NCBI GenBank assembly: GCA_031402435.1
Contig: JANNSJ010000065.1
Span: forward strand, 3,667 to 67,666
DNA: 64,000 nt
Reading direction: 5' to 3'
Origin: UBA11986 sp031402435
GTDB lineage: Bacteria > Bacteroidota > Ignavibacteria > UBA10030 > UBA6906
Shown: positions 51,540-61,763 of the stretch, in pieces
Numbering within the stretch: position 1 is the stretch's first letter
Layout of the letters: every line of letters begins with the position of its first letter
Program-made: the position numbers and the translations under genes
The notes under the pieces: model-generated
The model's input: only the letters and a program-made list of their open reading frames with translations
What the model was told of the DNA's origin: nothing
Database searches by the model: none

Positions 51540-53528
51540 ATGCAAACAGAAAAGCTCATCTGCGTGATTGTGTGGGAGTGTCTGTTGCTCTTCGCCCTCC
51601 CAACGCGTCTCACCAGCCAGCAACTGGATGGATGGAACACATCAGACGGGTCCAGCGCATGTTCACGTAAATTCATTTCCCAACCCTCGCGTTTCCATTC
51701 ATCCGATTGTTTTCACGATCCCTCCATCGATGTCACCTATTACAGACTTGACCTCAGTATCTCAGTCGCACCATCCTTTTTGCGCGGAAGGATCACGACT
51801 AAGGCGCTGAGTCTTGCTGAAAGTCTCAGCACAGTCACTCTCGATCTTGCTGACGGAATGATTGTGGATTCCGTGCTGATGCAGAGTCGACCTGTTTCGT
51901 TCAACAGATTCAGCAACGCAATCTGGATTAGTCTGGATAGGATGTACCGGAGGAGTGAGTCGGTAGTGTTGGATGTGTACTATCGCGGAGTGCCGGCATC
52001 CACCGGCTTTGGAAGTTTCTTATTCTCCTCTCATGCAGGAACTCCGTGGGTGTGGACACTCAGCGAGCCGTACGGCGCAAGTGATTGGTGGCCGTGTAAG
52101 AACCATCCAGCGGACAAGGCAGACTCTGTGGATGTCTGGGTCACCTGTGATAACGCGTTGAAGGTGGGGTCGAATGGCAAGCTGGTTGCTGTTGTTGAGA
52201 ACGGCAATGGCACGCACACCGTCAAATGGGCCGAGCGCTATCCCATTTCCACATACCTTGTCTCGATTGCGCTGACGAACTTTGCAGAGTTCTCCAACTG
52301 GTTCCGGTACTCGTCCACCGATTCGATGGAAATTCTTAACTATGTCCTCCCCGAGCATCTTCCCGATGCGCTCGCAAACCTTCCGAAGGCAGTCGATGCG
52401 CTCAGGATATTTTCCAACGCTTACGGATTGTATCCATTCATCAAAGAGAAATACGGCCACAGTGAGTTTGGGTCCGGCGGGGCGATGGAACATCAAACGA
52501 TGACCTCCACAACGTCATTCAATGAGAACACCATAGCGCACGAGCTTGCGCATCAGTGGTTCGGCGACATGATTACCTGCGCCAACTGGCAGAACCTCTG
52601 GCTGAATGAAGGCTTTGCAACATATAGCGAGGCAGTATATCGAGAGGGAATGTATGGAAGTGCGGGTTATTGGGAGGTGATGAACTTCAGAATGGGTAAC
52701 GCTCGTCGTGCGCTCGGCACGTTGTTTCTGCAGGATACAACGAGCGTGAGCGCGATGTTTCAGAATGATCGTGTATACTCGAAGGGTGCATCAGTGCTGC
52801 ATATGTTTCGTCACGTTCTTGGCGATTCAATGTTCTTCGGAGCGCTCAGAAGCTATGGGGCTGACCCTGCCCTGAAATACAATGTCGCCACAACCGAAGA
52901 CTTTCAGCGCGTGTGCGAATCAGTATCGGGTCAGAACCTGGAATACTTCTTTCGCGAGTGGGTGTACGGAGAGAAATATCCCTTATACGCGCTCCAGTGG
53001 TCTATGGATTCGTCCGGTCGTCGCGTGACTGTTCGCATCAATCAGGAGACGCGCACAAGCAACCCGTCGTTCTTCACCATGCCTGTTGATGTCAGGCTCT
53101 CGAACGCAAGTTGGGACACGACAGTCGTACTGTTCCATCAATTCTCGGGGCAGGAGTTTACCATTGAAACCTCACAAATGCCAACGCAAGTGACACTTGA
53201 CCCCGACCATTGGATTCTCAGGGGTGACATTCCGAGAGATAACATACCTGTTGAGTTCATGCTCGATCAGAATTATCCCAACCCGTTCAATCCGGGGACG
53301 ATCATTCAATTCCATCTTCCGCACCGCTCGACTGTCTCGCTTAAGATCTTCGACGTGCTCGGCAAGGAAGTCGCAACGCTGGTGAATGGAAGGGAAGAAG
53401 CCGGCTCGCACGCAGTGCAATGGAAGGGAGTAACAGATGCCGGAGTGTCGGCTGCGAGCGGGGTGTACTTCTGCAGGCTTATGGGAGAGGGAGTTGTTTT
53501 GACGAGAAAGCTCTTGCTGGTGAGGTAG
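51540..53528 (+). CDS. M1 family aminopeptidase with T9SS sorting domain
   Basis: A 662-residue secreted zinc aminopeptidase. A signal peptide (about 25 residues) is followed by the M1 N-terminal beta-domain (about 60-260). In the catalytic domain the zinc site is complete: His334, Glu335 and His338 in HELAHQWFGD and Glu357 in LWLNEGFA. The exopeptidase motif normally GxMEN reads GAMEH (314-318). The last 85 residues are a T9SS type A sorting domain (DQNYPNPFNPGTIIQF to TRKLLLVR), predicting surface display or release. Likely role: trimming peptides outside the cell for nutrition. Confidence 0.92.
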   Translation: MQTEKLICVIVWECLLLFALPTRLTSQQLDGWNTSDGSSACSRKFISQPSRFHSSDCFHDPSIDVTYYRLDLSISVAPSFLRGRITTKALSLAESLSTVTLDLADGMIVDSVLMQSRPVSFNRFSNAIWISLDRMYRRSESVVLDVYYRGVPASTGFGSFLFSSHAGTPWVWTLSEPYGASDWWPCKNHPADKADSVDVWVTCDNALKVGSNGKLVAVVENGNGTHTVKWAERYPISTYLVSIALTNFAEFSNWFRYSSTDSMEILNYVLPEHLPDALANLPKAVDALRIFSNAYGLYPFIKEKYGHSEFGSGGAMEHQTMTSTTSFNENTIAHELAHQWFGDMITCANWQNLWLNEGFATYSEAVYREGMYGSAGYWEVMNFRMGNARRALGTLFLQDTTSVSAMFQNDRVYSKGASVLHMFRHVLGDSMFFGALRSYGADPALKYNVATTEDFQRVCESVSGQNLEYFFREWVYGEKYPLYALQWSMDSSGRRVTVRINQETRTSNPSFFTMPVDVRLSNASWDTTVVLFHQFSGQEFTIETSQMPTQVTLDPDHWILRGDIPRDNIPVEFMLDQNYPNPFNPGTIIQFHLPHRSTVSLKIFDVLGKEVATLVNGREEAGSHAVQWKGVTDAGVSAASGVYFCRLMGEGVVLTRKLLLVR

Positions 53529-53734
53529 GTCGCCTTGATTGGTGTTATCGCGCCAACACATCGAGTGACCAGAATCCAGGGCTCCGAAATCGGCAGCGGT
53601 GTGTGTGGGGAAACCATCATGTTTGTGATTTCAACCAGCACACCGAGAGAGTGAACCGACATAAGGGATTCCCGAAATTGATGGTCGTCGACTCGACTCG
53701 TCGAGCTGTGTGGGTTGGCAAACCAAACAGGTTT

Positions 53735-53868
53735 ACGGTTTCAGCGTTTACTGCTTCTTGGTACTGTGCTGAAACCGTATGAACCAAGGAAAGGCATCTT
53801 ACGCGGTCGCGGGTTTCGATTTCGGGAACGCTTTCTTTCGTCCATTTCTTTGGCGTCAAAGAAATGGA
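53735..53868. repeat. two perfect hairpins in a noncoding gap
   Basis: The 53529-54200 gap has no supported gene but carries two perfect inverted repeats. ACGGTTTCAGC (53735-53745) pairs with GCTGAAACCGT (53768-53778). TCCATTTCTTTG (53841-53852) pairs with CAAAGAAATGGA (53857-53868) around a four-base loop. Neither is followed by a clear T run, so they are not simple terminators. They may be remnants of a small palindromic element or a structured RNA. Confidence 0.65.
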
Positions 53869-54200
53869 CAACATGACCAGAGCGTTTCGGTTTCTCAAGT
53901 TTCTCGCGCAAACTTTTGATTGCTGCCAGTGACAACATCTCAGACATTCCAGTTTCTTTTCACGTCAACTCATTCATGAGAAACGAAAACGTTTGTTGAT
54001 AATACGTGAGGGACACCGGTGTGCGCAATGCTCATTTCTCACGACATTGGCATGATTTTTCACGGCATGGAACGTGCAGCTATACCAAGGGTATCTGAAT
54101 TGGGAGCCAGCTCCAGGGTATGAGGAATTATGCGTATGGGTGTGATGTTCATTCAATGGAATAAACATTGGCTCGCTATCATCAGAAAAGGTACAAAGTA

Positions 54201-55898
54201 ATGAGAACACTTCTTTTTGCTCTGGCAATTCTTACCGCAGTGCTTCTTGGCGGACAAATGCCTTCGCCAATGCAGAATGCCAATCTCCAACGCGATCTTG
54301 ACGCTCTTGTTAAACGCGGCTTCACCTACCGCATGCTCGACAACGACCTCATTGAGTTGACTGACCCCGTAAGCAGTGAGAAACAACTCAAGAGTTTGCG
54401 CGAACCGAGCGAAGCAGCAATTCGAGCGTGGGCGACTGCGCGAGGCATACCTATTCTTGAGATAGACCCTTCTCAGGTAGACACAACTCTTTACACTGGT
54501 TGGTACACTTATTTCACCGCTGTGCCTTTATCCAATGGCTTTGAAGTGCCACTAGTGGTTGCTGATATTGATGGAAACAAAAAAACAGATTGCTATGGCG
54601 GTTATGATACTCCTTCAACAAATGTTGAAACACGATGCTATGAAATCGATTCCAACGGTGTTGTTGCATTGCGCCATAGCTATGCTCCCTTGGTGGCATC
54701 TGCACGCCTCGTTGCCGATGTTGATGGAGATTCATTAAAGGAAGTGTTATTCTCGTCAAGTGGATTAGTGTCTGATTATGAGCAAGCGTCAGTCGATTCG
54801 TTGCCGACAGCATTCCAATTTGGGCATGATAGATATGCTGGAGGCAGTAGCCCTGGCTTTACGGGAATATATGTAGGCTCTCTCGACGGCGACAGCCTTA
54901 CAGATTTCCTCTATAAGGGGTCGGAGCCCGACTCAGTTTTGGGTGATGTCACGAAGGTCTATGTTACAGAATACGATCCGCAGGTAGACAACTTTGTCAG
55001 AGTTTGGTCCACGGATTATGGTTTCGGTGGAGTAGCCGCAATAGGGGGATTTGCAGTTGACGACTTTGATGGCGACGGGCGGATGGAGTTCGTTGTGAGC
55101 GAGTCATCCCACGGAAGAGTATTTGTTACGGAGAACGTTGCGGACAACCTTTATGCCATAACCTGGCAAGACAGCACCCCGTTTATCAATCTGTATCACA
55201 CCGTAGGGGGCGATGTGGATGGAGACGGAAAGCCTGAGTTTTTTGTGGGAGGAGACGTGTCCAACGGAAATTGGACGATCATGTATGAAGCAGACACTAA
55301 CAACCATTACAGCGCACGGTTCATGTTCCATCTGGTGCCCGATGGATTCTTTGCGCCGACATATCTTACCACAGATGTTGATGGGGACGGGCACCCGGAG
55401 CTTATTATCCTCAGCAGCGGGTATCTTCATGTGTTCAAAGCATCAGGCAACGATCAATATCGGCTTTGGTACTTTAGACATGACAACAACACACATTCTG
55501 TTCAATTCTATGACGTGAGCGGCGACGGGCGAAAAGATATCCTGATAAGTAAAGGTGTGAACGAAATTGGCCTTTTTACCAATGTGTACAAAGCAAGTGG
55601 GCTAGTGGGTGTTGTCGAAGAACAGTCAGTTTCACATGAGCCACAGATCCTAAAAAACTTTCCTAACCCTTTCAACCCTACAACGACAATCGAATATGTA
55701 ATGCGACAAAGCGGTTGGGTTAAATTGCGTGTCTATAATTTGGCTGGCCAAGCAATAACGGTGCTGGTTAATGAAAAGAAAGAACGCGGCCACCACATGA
55801 TCCAATGGGACGCCAGTAATGAACCGAGCGGCGTCTATTTCTGCAGGTTGGAAACTGACACTCAAGCCCTCACAGTTAAACTCTTGCTGTTGAAATAA
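54201..55898 (+). CDS. T9SS cargo with FG-GAP/VCBS repeats
   Basis: A 565-residue secreted protein with a signal peptide (MRTLLFALAILTAVLLGG). A helical N-terminal region (about 25-110) is followed by an FG-GAP/VCBS beta-propeller. Its calcium-loop motifs include DIDGNKKTD, DVDGDSLKE, DFDGDGRME, DVDGDGKPE, DVDGDGHPE and DVSGDGRKD (about residues 125-460). The C-terminal 90 residues are a T9SS type A sorting domain with FPNPFNPTTTIEY and ending TVKLLLLK. Predicted to be a calcium-stabilised surface protein for binding or adhesion. The start is the ATG before the signal peptide, eleven codons inside the longest frame. Confidence 0.88.
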   Translation: MRTLLFALAILTAVLLGGQMPSPMQNANLQRDLDALVKRGFTYRMLDNDLIELTDPVSSEKQLKSLREPSEAAIRAWATARGIPILEIDPSQVDTTLYTGWYTYFTAVPLSNGFEVPLVVADIDGNKKTDCYGGYDTPSTNVETRCYEIDSNGVVALRHSYAPLVASARLVADVDGDSLKEVLFSSSGLVSDYEQASVDSLPTAFQFGHDRYAGGSSPGFTGIYVGSLDGDSLTDFLYKGSEPDSVLGDVTKVYVTEYDPQVDNFVRVWSTDYGFGGVAAIGGFAVDDFDGDGRMEFVVSESSHGRVFVTENVADNLYAITWQDSTPFINLYHTVGGDVDGDGKPEFFVGGDVSNGNWTIMYEADTNNHYSARFMFHLVPDGFFAPTYLTTDVDGDGHPELIILSSGYLHVFKASGNDQYRLWYFRHDNNTHSVQFYDVSGDGRKDILISKGVNEIGLFTNVYKASGLVGVVEEQSVSHEPQILKNFPNPFNPTTTIEYVMRQSGWVKLRVYNLAGQAITVLVNEKKERGHHMIQWDASNEPSGVYFCRLETDTQALTVKLLLLK

Positions 55899-55963
55899 AG
55901 AAAAGGTCAGCCCGTCAAGGAAAGGAGACAGATCACTTAGTAGGGCGGGAAGCGTGTAAAAAA

Positions 55964-56063
55964 CCGGGCAATGATGTATCAGCATCACTGCCCGGACTAA
56001 CGGCAAACAAAACGCTCCTCGCGTTGTCGGAGAGTCGAAAAACTGTCCGGTGCGTTTGCCGTT
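55964..56063. repeat. structured leader-like region between T9SS genes
   Basis: A strong hairpin (CCGGGCAATGATG at 55964-55976 with CATCACTGCCCGG at 55983-55995, 12 of 13 paired) is followed by a long-range inverted repeat, AACGGCAAAC (55999-56008) with GTTTGCCGTT (56054-56063). That repeat encloses a smaller AACGC/GCGTT hairpin at 56011-56025. It lies 56 bp before the next start codon. The first hairpin has six A before it, so it could act as a terminator on the minus strand. Confidence 0.55.
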
Positions 56064-56119
56064 GGTAATGTGTGAAACAAGGGACAAACAATCAATCACA
56101 ATATACCAACGGAGGAGTC

Positions 56120-58681
56120 ATGAAAACCCGCATTTGTTGCCCATGTGCATTGCTCGCGATGTTGTTCATTTTTGTGTCAACAATGCAAGCGCAAGTACGT
56201 CCATGGGAACAAAACGTTCACGTGCAAGTCTCAAACCCTGTAACCGCATTCACAGCAGATGGATATGGCCTGCATGTGATTACTAATGGGGGAAGCGCTT
56301 CGTTTGAGCACTATCTTATCGGTAACGATGGAGAGGTAATCACTGCCAACTCCGGCAACGTACACCCCACGCGCGTTTCCGAATTCGGAGTCTCGATAAC
56401 GAATAGCGCCGGAATAGTCAGCGTTGTGTTTGACACTACCGGCAGTAAACTTGTTATTCATCAGAGTACGAATGGCGGCGCAAACTGGACGAGGAAAGGG
56501 GCTTTTACCCCAACCGGGCATTCAGTAAGAAACATTGACGCGTTTGCTGAAAAAAGAAGCGGCGTGGATATGGTACACATTGTTTGGGATGCCGAGGGTC
56601 CAGGTGCTAATGGTGACACCGTGTTTTATGTGCGATGGGAGGCCGGTACGATTAACGATTTTGGTCACTTCCAAACAATCACCGACATCGGCGGCATCAC
56701 CGGCAGGAATCCAAAGGTTATCACGTCATCGGATCGCATTCACGTGTCTTTTGCAACAATGAACGATTCACAAAACAAGCGTGGCACGGTACGGGACTTC
56801 ATCTTTTCAACAGGGCAATAGGAGAGTACATTCCGGCAAACCGGCGTTCTAGGACTGGGTGTTGGGATCTCGCAACAAAGTTTGGCTTTGAGAAATAACG
56901 GTACTACGGACTCACTGCATCTTGTCGTTCAAGAAAACGGTGGTTATGGCTCAGGCCGTTCGATCCATTTATCACGGCGTAGAGCGAATGGTAACTGGGG
57001 AGGAGACGAGAATTATAGCTGGGTATCCTTTTCAGATGATCCCGCCAGTCCTCGTCGAAGAGCCACTTCAATTGGAGATACTGTGTACACTGTCTTCAAT
57101 CGGAACAATAGCGTAGACGGTGGAATCAAATACAGCGAATACAAGGCATCAAGCGGTTGGTCATCGCTCTACACCATATCACCCCAGATCAATAATGACA
57201 ATTTGAACAAGGCAACTATTGCTTCATCGCGAACAGGAGTTTATGTTGTTTGGGAAACGCACACGCAGGGCGAAGTTTTCATGGCGCGCAAAGCATTGGG
57301 TCTCAGTGGCCACATCACCGAGAACATGTTTTTTACAGACAGCAATTGGGTTACTGGGGATCTCACGATTGATGCTGGTGTTACTGTTACTCTTAAGGCT
57401 GGCTCTGTTACCATGGTTTCAGACAATAAGAAACTGATTGTCGCAAATGGAGGAACTCTTCTCAAAGAGCGCGGCAGTCAGGTCATATTTGGAGGTGGCG
57501 CTACTTTTAAAATAACAACCAGTCTTCTCGATCAATGGAACATGGTGGGTATCCCTGCCGTTCTCTCAGACTCCACTGCATCTGTTGTGTATCCAACCAA
57601 GACATCAACCGTGTATGAATATAACGCTGGATATTCTCCAGTCACCAAGTTGAGAAATGACCGGGGTTATTACCTCAGATTCAGCGGTGCGCAATCTCAT
57701 GACTATGAAGGCGCTTTCATCGACAGCATGGCCATGAATGCATACAACGGGTGGAATATTATGGGCTCGATTTCTGTTCCCATTGATTCGGCAATGATTA
57801 TCACGGAGCCCTCTGGGAGTCTCGCGTCCATTTTCTACCTATTCAACAATGGGTATGTCCACACAACAACCATCATGCCCGGAGGAGGTTACTGGATAAA
57901 AACCAATGCGGCAGGAAAAATCATCCTCTCGATGCGCAATGTTCTTGATGCTGGCCGAGGAGTAGTTGGTAAACCGAACCTCGTTAGCGATGAGGCCACT
58001 GATCCGTTTACCATGTATGACAGGTTCACCATTACAGATGCAACGGGCAGTACTCAGAACCTCTTTGTCAGGAATGCACTGCTGACGGGTACAACCGATA
58101 ACATTGAAATGCCTCCTCCATCGCCTGACAATGAGTTTAATGTGCGATTTTCTCCCAACCAATATCTCCAGTCAATCATGCCAGACAGCGTAGGGACTGA
58201 TTTATCAATTGCATTGAATGCTGTTACGTATCCTGCAGAACTTACATGGGAAATCAATCCTGATAATGGCTTGACATATATACTTCCCGAAGGTGGCGGA
58301 GGTCTGGGAAAAGGAAATTCACTTTCGAGGTCCAAGCGCATGATACTCCAAAACCGAGGTGATGGATTTGTTCATTTCAACGTTTCGAACAGAAACGTTC
58401 AAGAGAACGAATTACCGGCTCAGTTCTCGTTGCAACAGAACTACCCGAATCCATTTAATCCTTCAACAGTGATAAGCTACGACCTACCGTTGGACGTTCA
58501 TGTCACTCTCAAAGTGTATGACGTGCTTGGTCGTGAAGTGATGACGTTGGTAAATGGAGTTGTGGAGGCGGGGTATCATCAGACAATTCTGAATGCAGCA
58601 AATCTTGCAAGCGGATTGTACTTTTATCGGTTGCAAGCCGGGGCTTATGCAAGTGTAAAGAAGCTCATGCTCATGAAATAG
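56120..58681 (+). pseudogene. T9SS cargo gene split by an in-frame TAG
   Basis: One reading frame runs from an ATG with a strong GGAGGAG site to 58681 and is interrupted only by TAG at 56819-56821. The 5' part (233 codons) has a signal peptide (ends MQAQ) and BNR-like repeats (STNGGANWTRKG). The 3' part (620 codons) continues directly as ESTFRQTGVLGLGVG, with more sialidase-like repeats, a beta-rich region and a T9SS type A sorting domain (QQNYPNPFNPSTVISY to VKKLMLMK). The 3' part has no signal peptide and no ribosome binding site of its own. A single substitution from CAG would explain it; readthrough is the alternative. Confidence 0.82.
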
Positions 58682-58722
58682 CTTTGTCGCAATTGAACAC
58701 GAGTTTGTATTCAATCCTCAAT

Positions 58723-58756
58723 GGCCCCTCGGTTCACATCGGGGGGCTGTTGTTTG
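58723..58756 (+). terminator. probable terminator before glnE
   Basis: CCCCTCG (58725-58731) pairs with CGGGGGG (58740-58746) around a short loop, and the stem is followed by CTGTTGTTT. It lies about 45 bp past the T9SS gene stop. The stem is imperfect and the T run short. Confidence 0.45.
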
Positions 58757-58823
58757 CCTGGATGGAGAGAGAACGAAACAAGTTTCCTTTTGTCTTTCAC
58801 GCCCATTCTTTGTACCATCTTGG

Positions 58824-61757
58824 ATGACTGCTGCCGACTTTCCCACGAGTTTGTTCACTGACCCGTCCCGCGCGCAGCGCAACCTCCAGTCCATCCACGA
58901 AATGTTCATCGGCTCGGGAAGCCAGTTCCCGCTTGAGGAATTCTCCGCTGCTCTTGACACTCACCTGAAGGTCTCTCCCGACCCTGACCTGATGATTACC
59001 AGTCTGCTCAGGTTCAGTGAATCCTCGCTCAGCAAAGCATCGCTGTTTAACGATCTGGTGAAATATCCGGTAACCATGGAGGTGCTCCTCAAAATCTTCG
59101 GGCACTCTCAATACCTTGCCGATATCCTCGTCCGTGACCCCGAACTGTTTCGCTGGCTCACCGCCTCGGACGTGTTGATGACGCCGCAAACGAAAACAGC
59201 TCTCACCGGTGAAGTGAAACGTATCGAGAAGATGTTTGCCCGACCTGAGAAACGGCTCGATGCATTCCGCAGGCTGTATCGCCGTGAGCTGTTGCGCATC
59301 GGGGCGAAGGACATCCTGGGCAATGCTGATCTTACTGCAACGACCCGCGAACTCTCCTTGCTTGCCGATGCGTTGATCGATGCATCATGCAGGATGGCGG
59401 AGGCGGCGCTGCGTGAAAAATTCGGCAGTGCACCTGAAACGCCCTACTCCGTTATTGGTCTCGGCAAACTCGGCGGCGGCGAGCTGAACTACAGCTCCGA
59501 CATTGACATCATCTTTGTCTATGAAGATGAAGGCGACCTGCAGACATCAAAGACCACATATCACGAATACTTCAACAAGTTTGTTGAGCGGTTGGTGCAG
59601 AACCTTACGCATGCTTCGGGTGAGGGACATCTCTATCGTGTGGACACCCGGTTGAGGCCGGAGGGCGGCATGGGACCACTTGCGCGTTCGCTGCAGAGTT
59701 ATCTTCTCTATTATGAATCACGGGGCGAGTTGTGGGAGCGGCAGATGCTCATCAAAGCACGTCCGGTTGCAGGTGATCTTGAATTTGGAGAGAGGTTCTT
59801 GAAGCAGCTCACGCCGTTCATGTATCCACGGACATTCTTCACACACCCGTCTGAGTCTATCACCAGAATCAAGGCCCGGATCGAAGCCGCAATCGAAGGC
59901 GACGATAACATCAAGCTCAAGGCTGGCGGCATACGTGATATCGAGTTCATCGTACAAGCATTGCAATTGCTGAATGGCGGAAAGAATGAAGAAGTCCGTT
60001 CGCGGAACACGCTTCATTCGATTGAACTGCTCAGTGCCAAAGGCTTCCTCTCGCCGGACGAGAAACTCATATTGACTGATGCGTACATCTTCTTCCGCAT
60101 GGTCGAACACAGACTGCAAACCGTTTTGAATACACAAACACATTCCATCCCAACAAATCAGCAGCAGCGAACAGCTCTTGCGAAAAGACTGGGATTGAGT
60201 TCTGCAAGCGAACTACTCTCACGAGTTGAGATGTACAGAAAAGCTGTCCGGAAGATCTTTGACGCTGTACTGAAAGTAGAGAGTAGCGATGCGGCCGTTC
60301 CGGGAATTGAGTCTATTCTGGAAGGGGGAATGGGAGAGGAGGAGATGTCGAGGGTTTTGGCGGGACTGTCTTTTCGGGATACGAACAGGGCAGGGAAAGT
60401 ACTCAGGACATTCACCTCCGGCAGCGGCTTGACCGATGGTTCGACTTTGGATACAAGGGCGCGGGCAGCATTCCGGCAGGTTGCTGGCCAGGTTTTTCAG
60501 AACATCTCGCTATCTCCGAGTCCGGATTTAGCATTGACGAATTTTAGTGTCTTGAGCGGGGCGCAGAAGTTTCCTGAGCAGTTTTTCCATCAACTCAAGG
60601 AAGAATCGTTCCGCAAGTTGGTGTTCACGATATGTGGCGTCAGTCCACGTTTGGTTCGTGGACTTGCAAAGGATACCCAGTTGTTTGAGCTTCTCGCTTC
60701 AAGCAGTACGGCACTCGCAACTCCCTGGGATGGCAAGAGGCAGCGCGGCATAACGTTGATTGCGTTGAAGCAGCGCGAAGAATTGCGGGCTTGCATTCGA
60801 TATGTATTAGGGATGAGTTCGTTTCATGATCTTACGATTGAACTCTCACGTCTCGCTGATGAGATCCTTGGAAGTGTGCTTCAAGAGGAATGCAGGAAAC
60901 AGAAAGTAAAAAATCCACCGCTTGCTCTGTTTGCACTCGGAAAGTACGGCACAAGGGAGTTATCCGTTGATGCCGACCTCGACGTCATATTCATTGCAGA
61001 CAAACGGACGAAGGCCGCCACGAACAAGCTCGAAAAGATTGCAACGTCGATGATACAACAACTCTCGAGTGTCAGCGAAATGGGCAGGCTGTACGATCTC
61101 GATGCACGGCTTCGCCCCGAAGGCCGGAGCGCACCGCTTGTAGTTGACAGGAAGGCTTACGCAACGTACCTTAGAGAGCGTGCCTCATTGTGGGAACGAC
61201 AATCGTTGACGAGGCTGCGGTTTGTCTGCGGCGATGAAGACTTTGCGATGGATGTTCTAAAGGATGTGGAATCCTTTGTGTATGATCCCCCTCTCCCTTC
61301 AGGTTGGACGGATCAAATTGTTGCCATGCGCCGGAAAGTGGAAACCCGAAGCCATATACGATCATCGGAGTTTCTTGATGTAAAGCTCGGTCCCGGCGGA
61401 ATGGTGGATGTGGAATTCGCAGCCCAGATGATTCAAATGAAGTTTGGCGCTTCGACGCCATCGTTGCGCGGTCTTCCCGCAACGGAGGTGTTGGCATCGG
61501 CACCGTCCCAGGTTATTTCTCCTGAACAGGCATCATTCATGCAATCCGCCTACCAATTGTACCGGAGCGTTGAGTTGATGATGCGTCTCGTTCTTGAGGT
61601 TCGGGCGACAATATTGCCTGAAGGGGAGAAGCGTGAGCTTCTTGCCAGAACGCTTGGCATTCGGACCGGAAAGGATATTCACAGTCAAATTGTCGAGAGC
61701 ATGAATAGCGTCCGCCCCCAGTTTCTTCGGATAGTCAAAACACTTTCGGTCAACTGA
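58824..61757 (+). CDS. glnE: glutamine synthetase adenylyltransferase/deadenylylase
   Basis: A 977-residue GlnE, the bifunctional enzyme that adds AMP to glutamine synthetase and removes it according to nitrogen status. Two nucleotidyltransferase domains are present. The first has GLGKLGGGELNYSSDIDI (about residue 212) and a later RLRPEGGMGPL. The second has ALGKYGTRELSVDADLDV (about residue 703) and RLRPEGRSAPL (about 760). The KAGGIRDIEFIVQ and KLGPGGMVDVEFAAQ segments mark the regulatory helical domains after each. Length is normal for the family, and the metal-binding DxD-type residues are present in both domains. No strong ribosome binding site is seen at the ATG. It is 6 bp from the next gene. 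Confidence 0.95.
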   Translation: MTAADFPTSLFTDPSRAQRNLQSIHEMFIGSGSQFPLEEFSAALDTHLKVSPDPDLMITSLLRFSESSLSKASLFNDLVKYPVTMEVLLKIFGHSQYLADILVRDPELFRWLTASDVLMTPQTKTALTGEVKRIEKMFARPEKRLDAFRRLYRRELLRIGAKDILGNADLTATTRELSLLADALIDASCRMAEAALREKFGSAPETPYSVIGLGKLGGGELNYSSDIDIIFVYEDEGDLQTSKTTYHEYFNKFVERLVQNLTHASGEGHLYRVDTRLRPEGGMGPLARSLQSYLLYYESRGELWERQMLIKARPVAGDLEFGERFLKQLTPFMYPRTFFTHPSESITRIKARIEAAIEGDDNIKLKAGGIRDIEFIVQALQLLNGGKNEEVRSRNTLHSIELLSAKGFLSPDEKLILTDAYIFFRMVEHRLQTVLNTQTHSIPTNQQQRTALAKRLGLSSASELLSRVEMYRKAVRKIFDAVLKVESSDAAVPGIESILEGGMGEEEMSRVLAGLSFRDTNRAGKVLRTFTSGSGLTDGSTLDTRARAAFRQVAGQVFQNISLSPSPDLALTNFSVLSGAQKFPEQFFHQLKEESFRKLVFTICGVSPRLVRGLAKDTQLFELLASSSTALATPWDGKRQRGITLIALKQREELRACIRYVLGMSSFHDLTIELSRLADEILGSVLQEECRKQKVKNPPLALFALGKYGTRELSVDADLDVIFIADKRTKAATNKLEKIATSMIQQLSSVSEMGRLYDLDARLRPEGRSAPLVVDRKAYATYLRERASLWERQSLTRLRFVCGDEDFAMDVLKDVESFVYDPPLPSGWTDQIVAMRRKVETRSHIRSSEFLDVKLGPGGMVDVEFAAQMIQMKFGASTPSLRGLPATEVLASAPSQVISPEQASFMQSAYQLYRSVELMMRLVLEVRATILPEGEKRELLARTLGIRTGKDIHSQIVESMNSVRPQFLRIVKTLSVN

Positions 61758-61763
61758 TTCAAT

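Noticed and set aside
53560..53950. Several overlapping open frames on both strands in the gap before the FG-GAP gene
   Set aside because: None has a domain, signal peptide or ribosome binding site, and the region contains perfect hairpins, so it was treated as noncoding.
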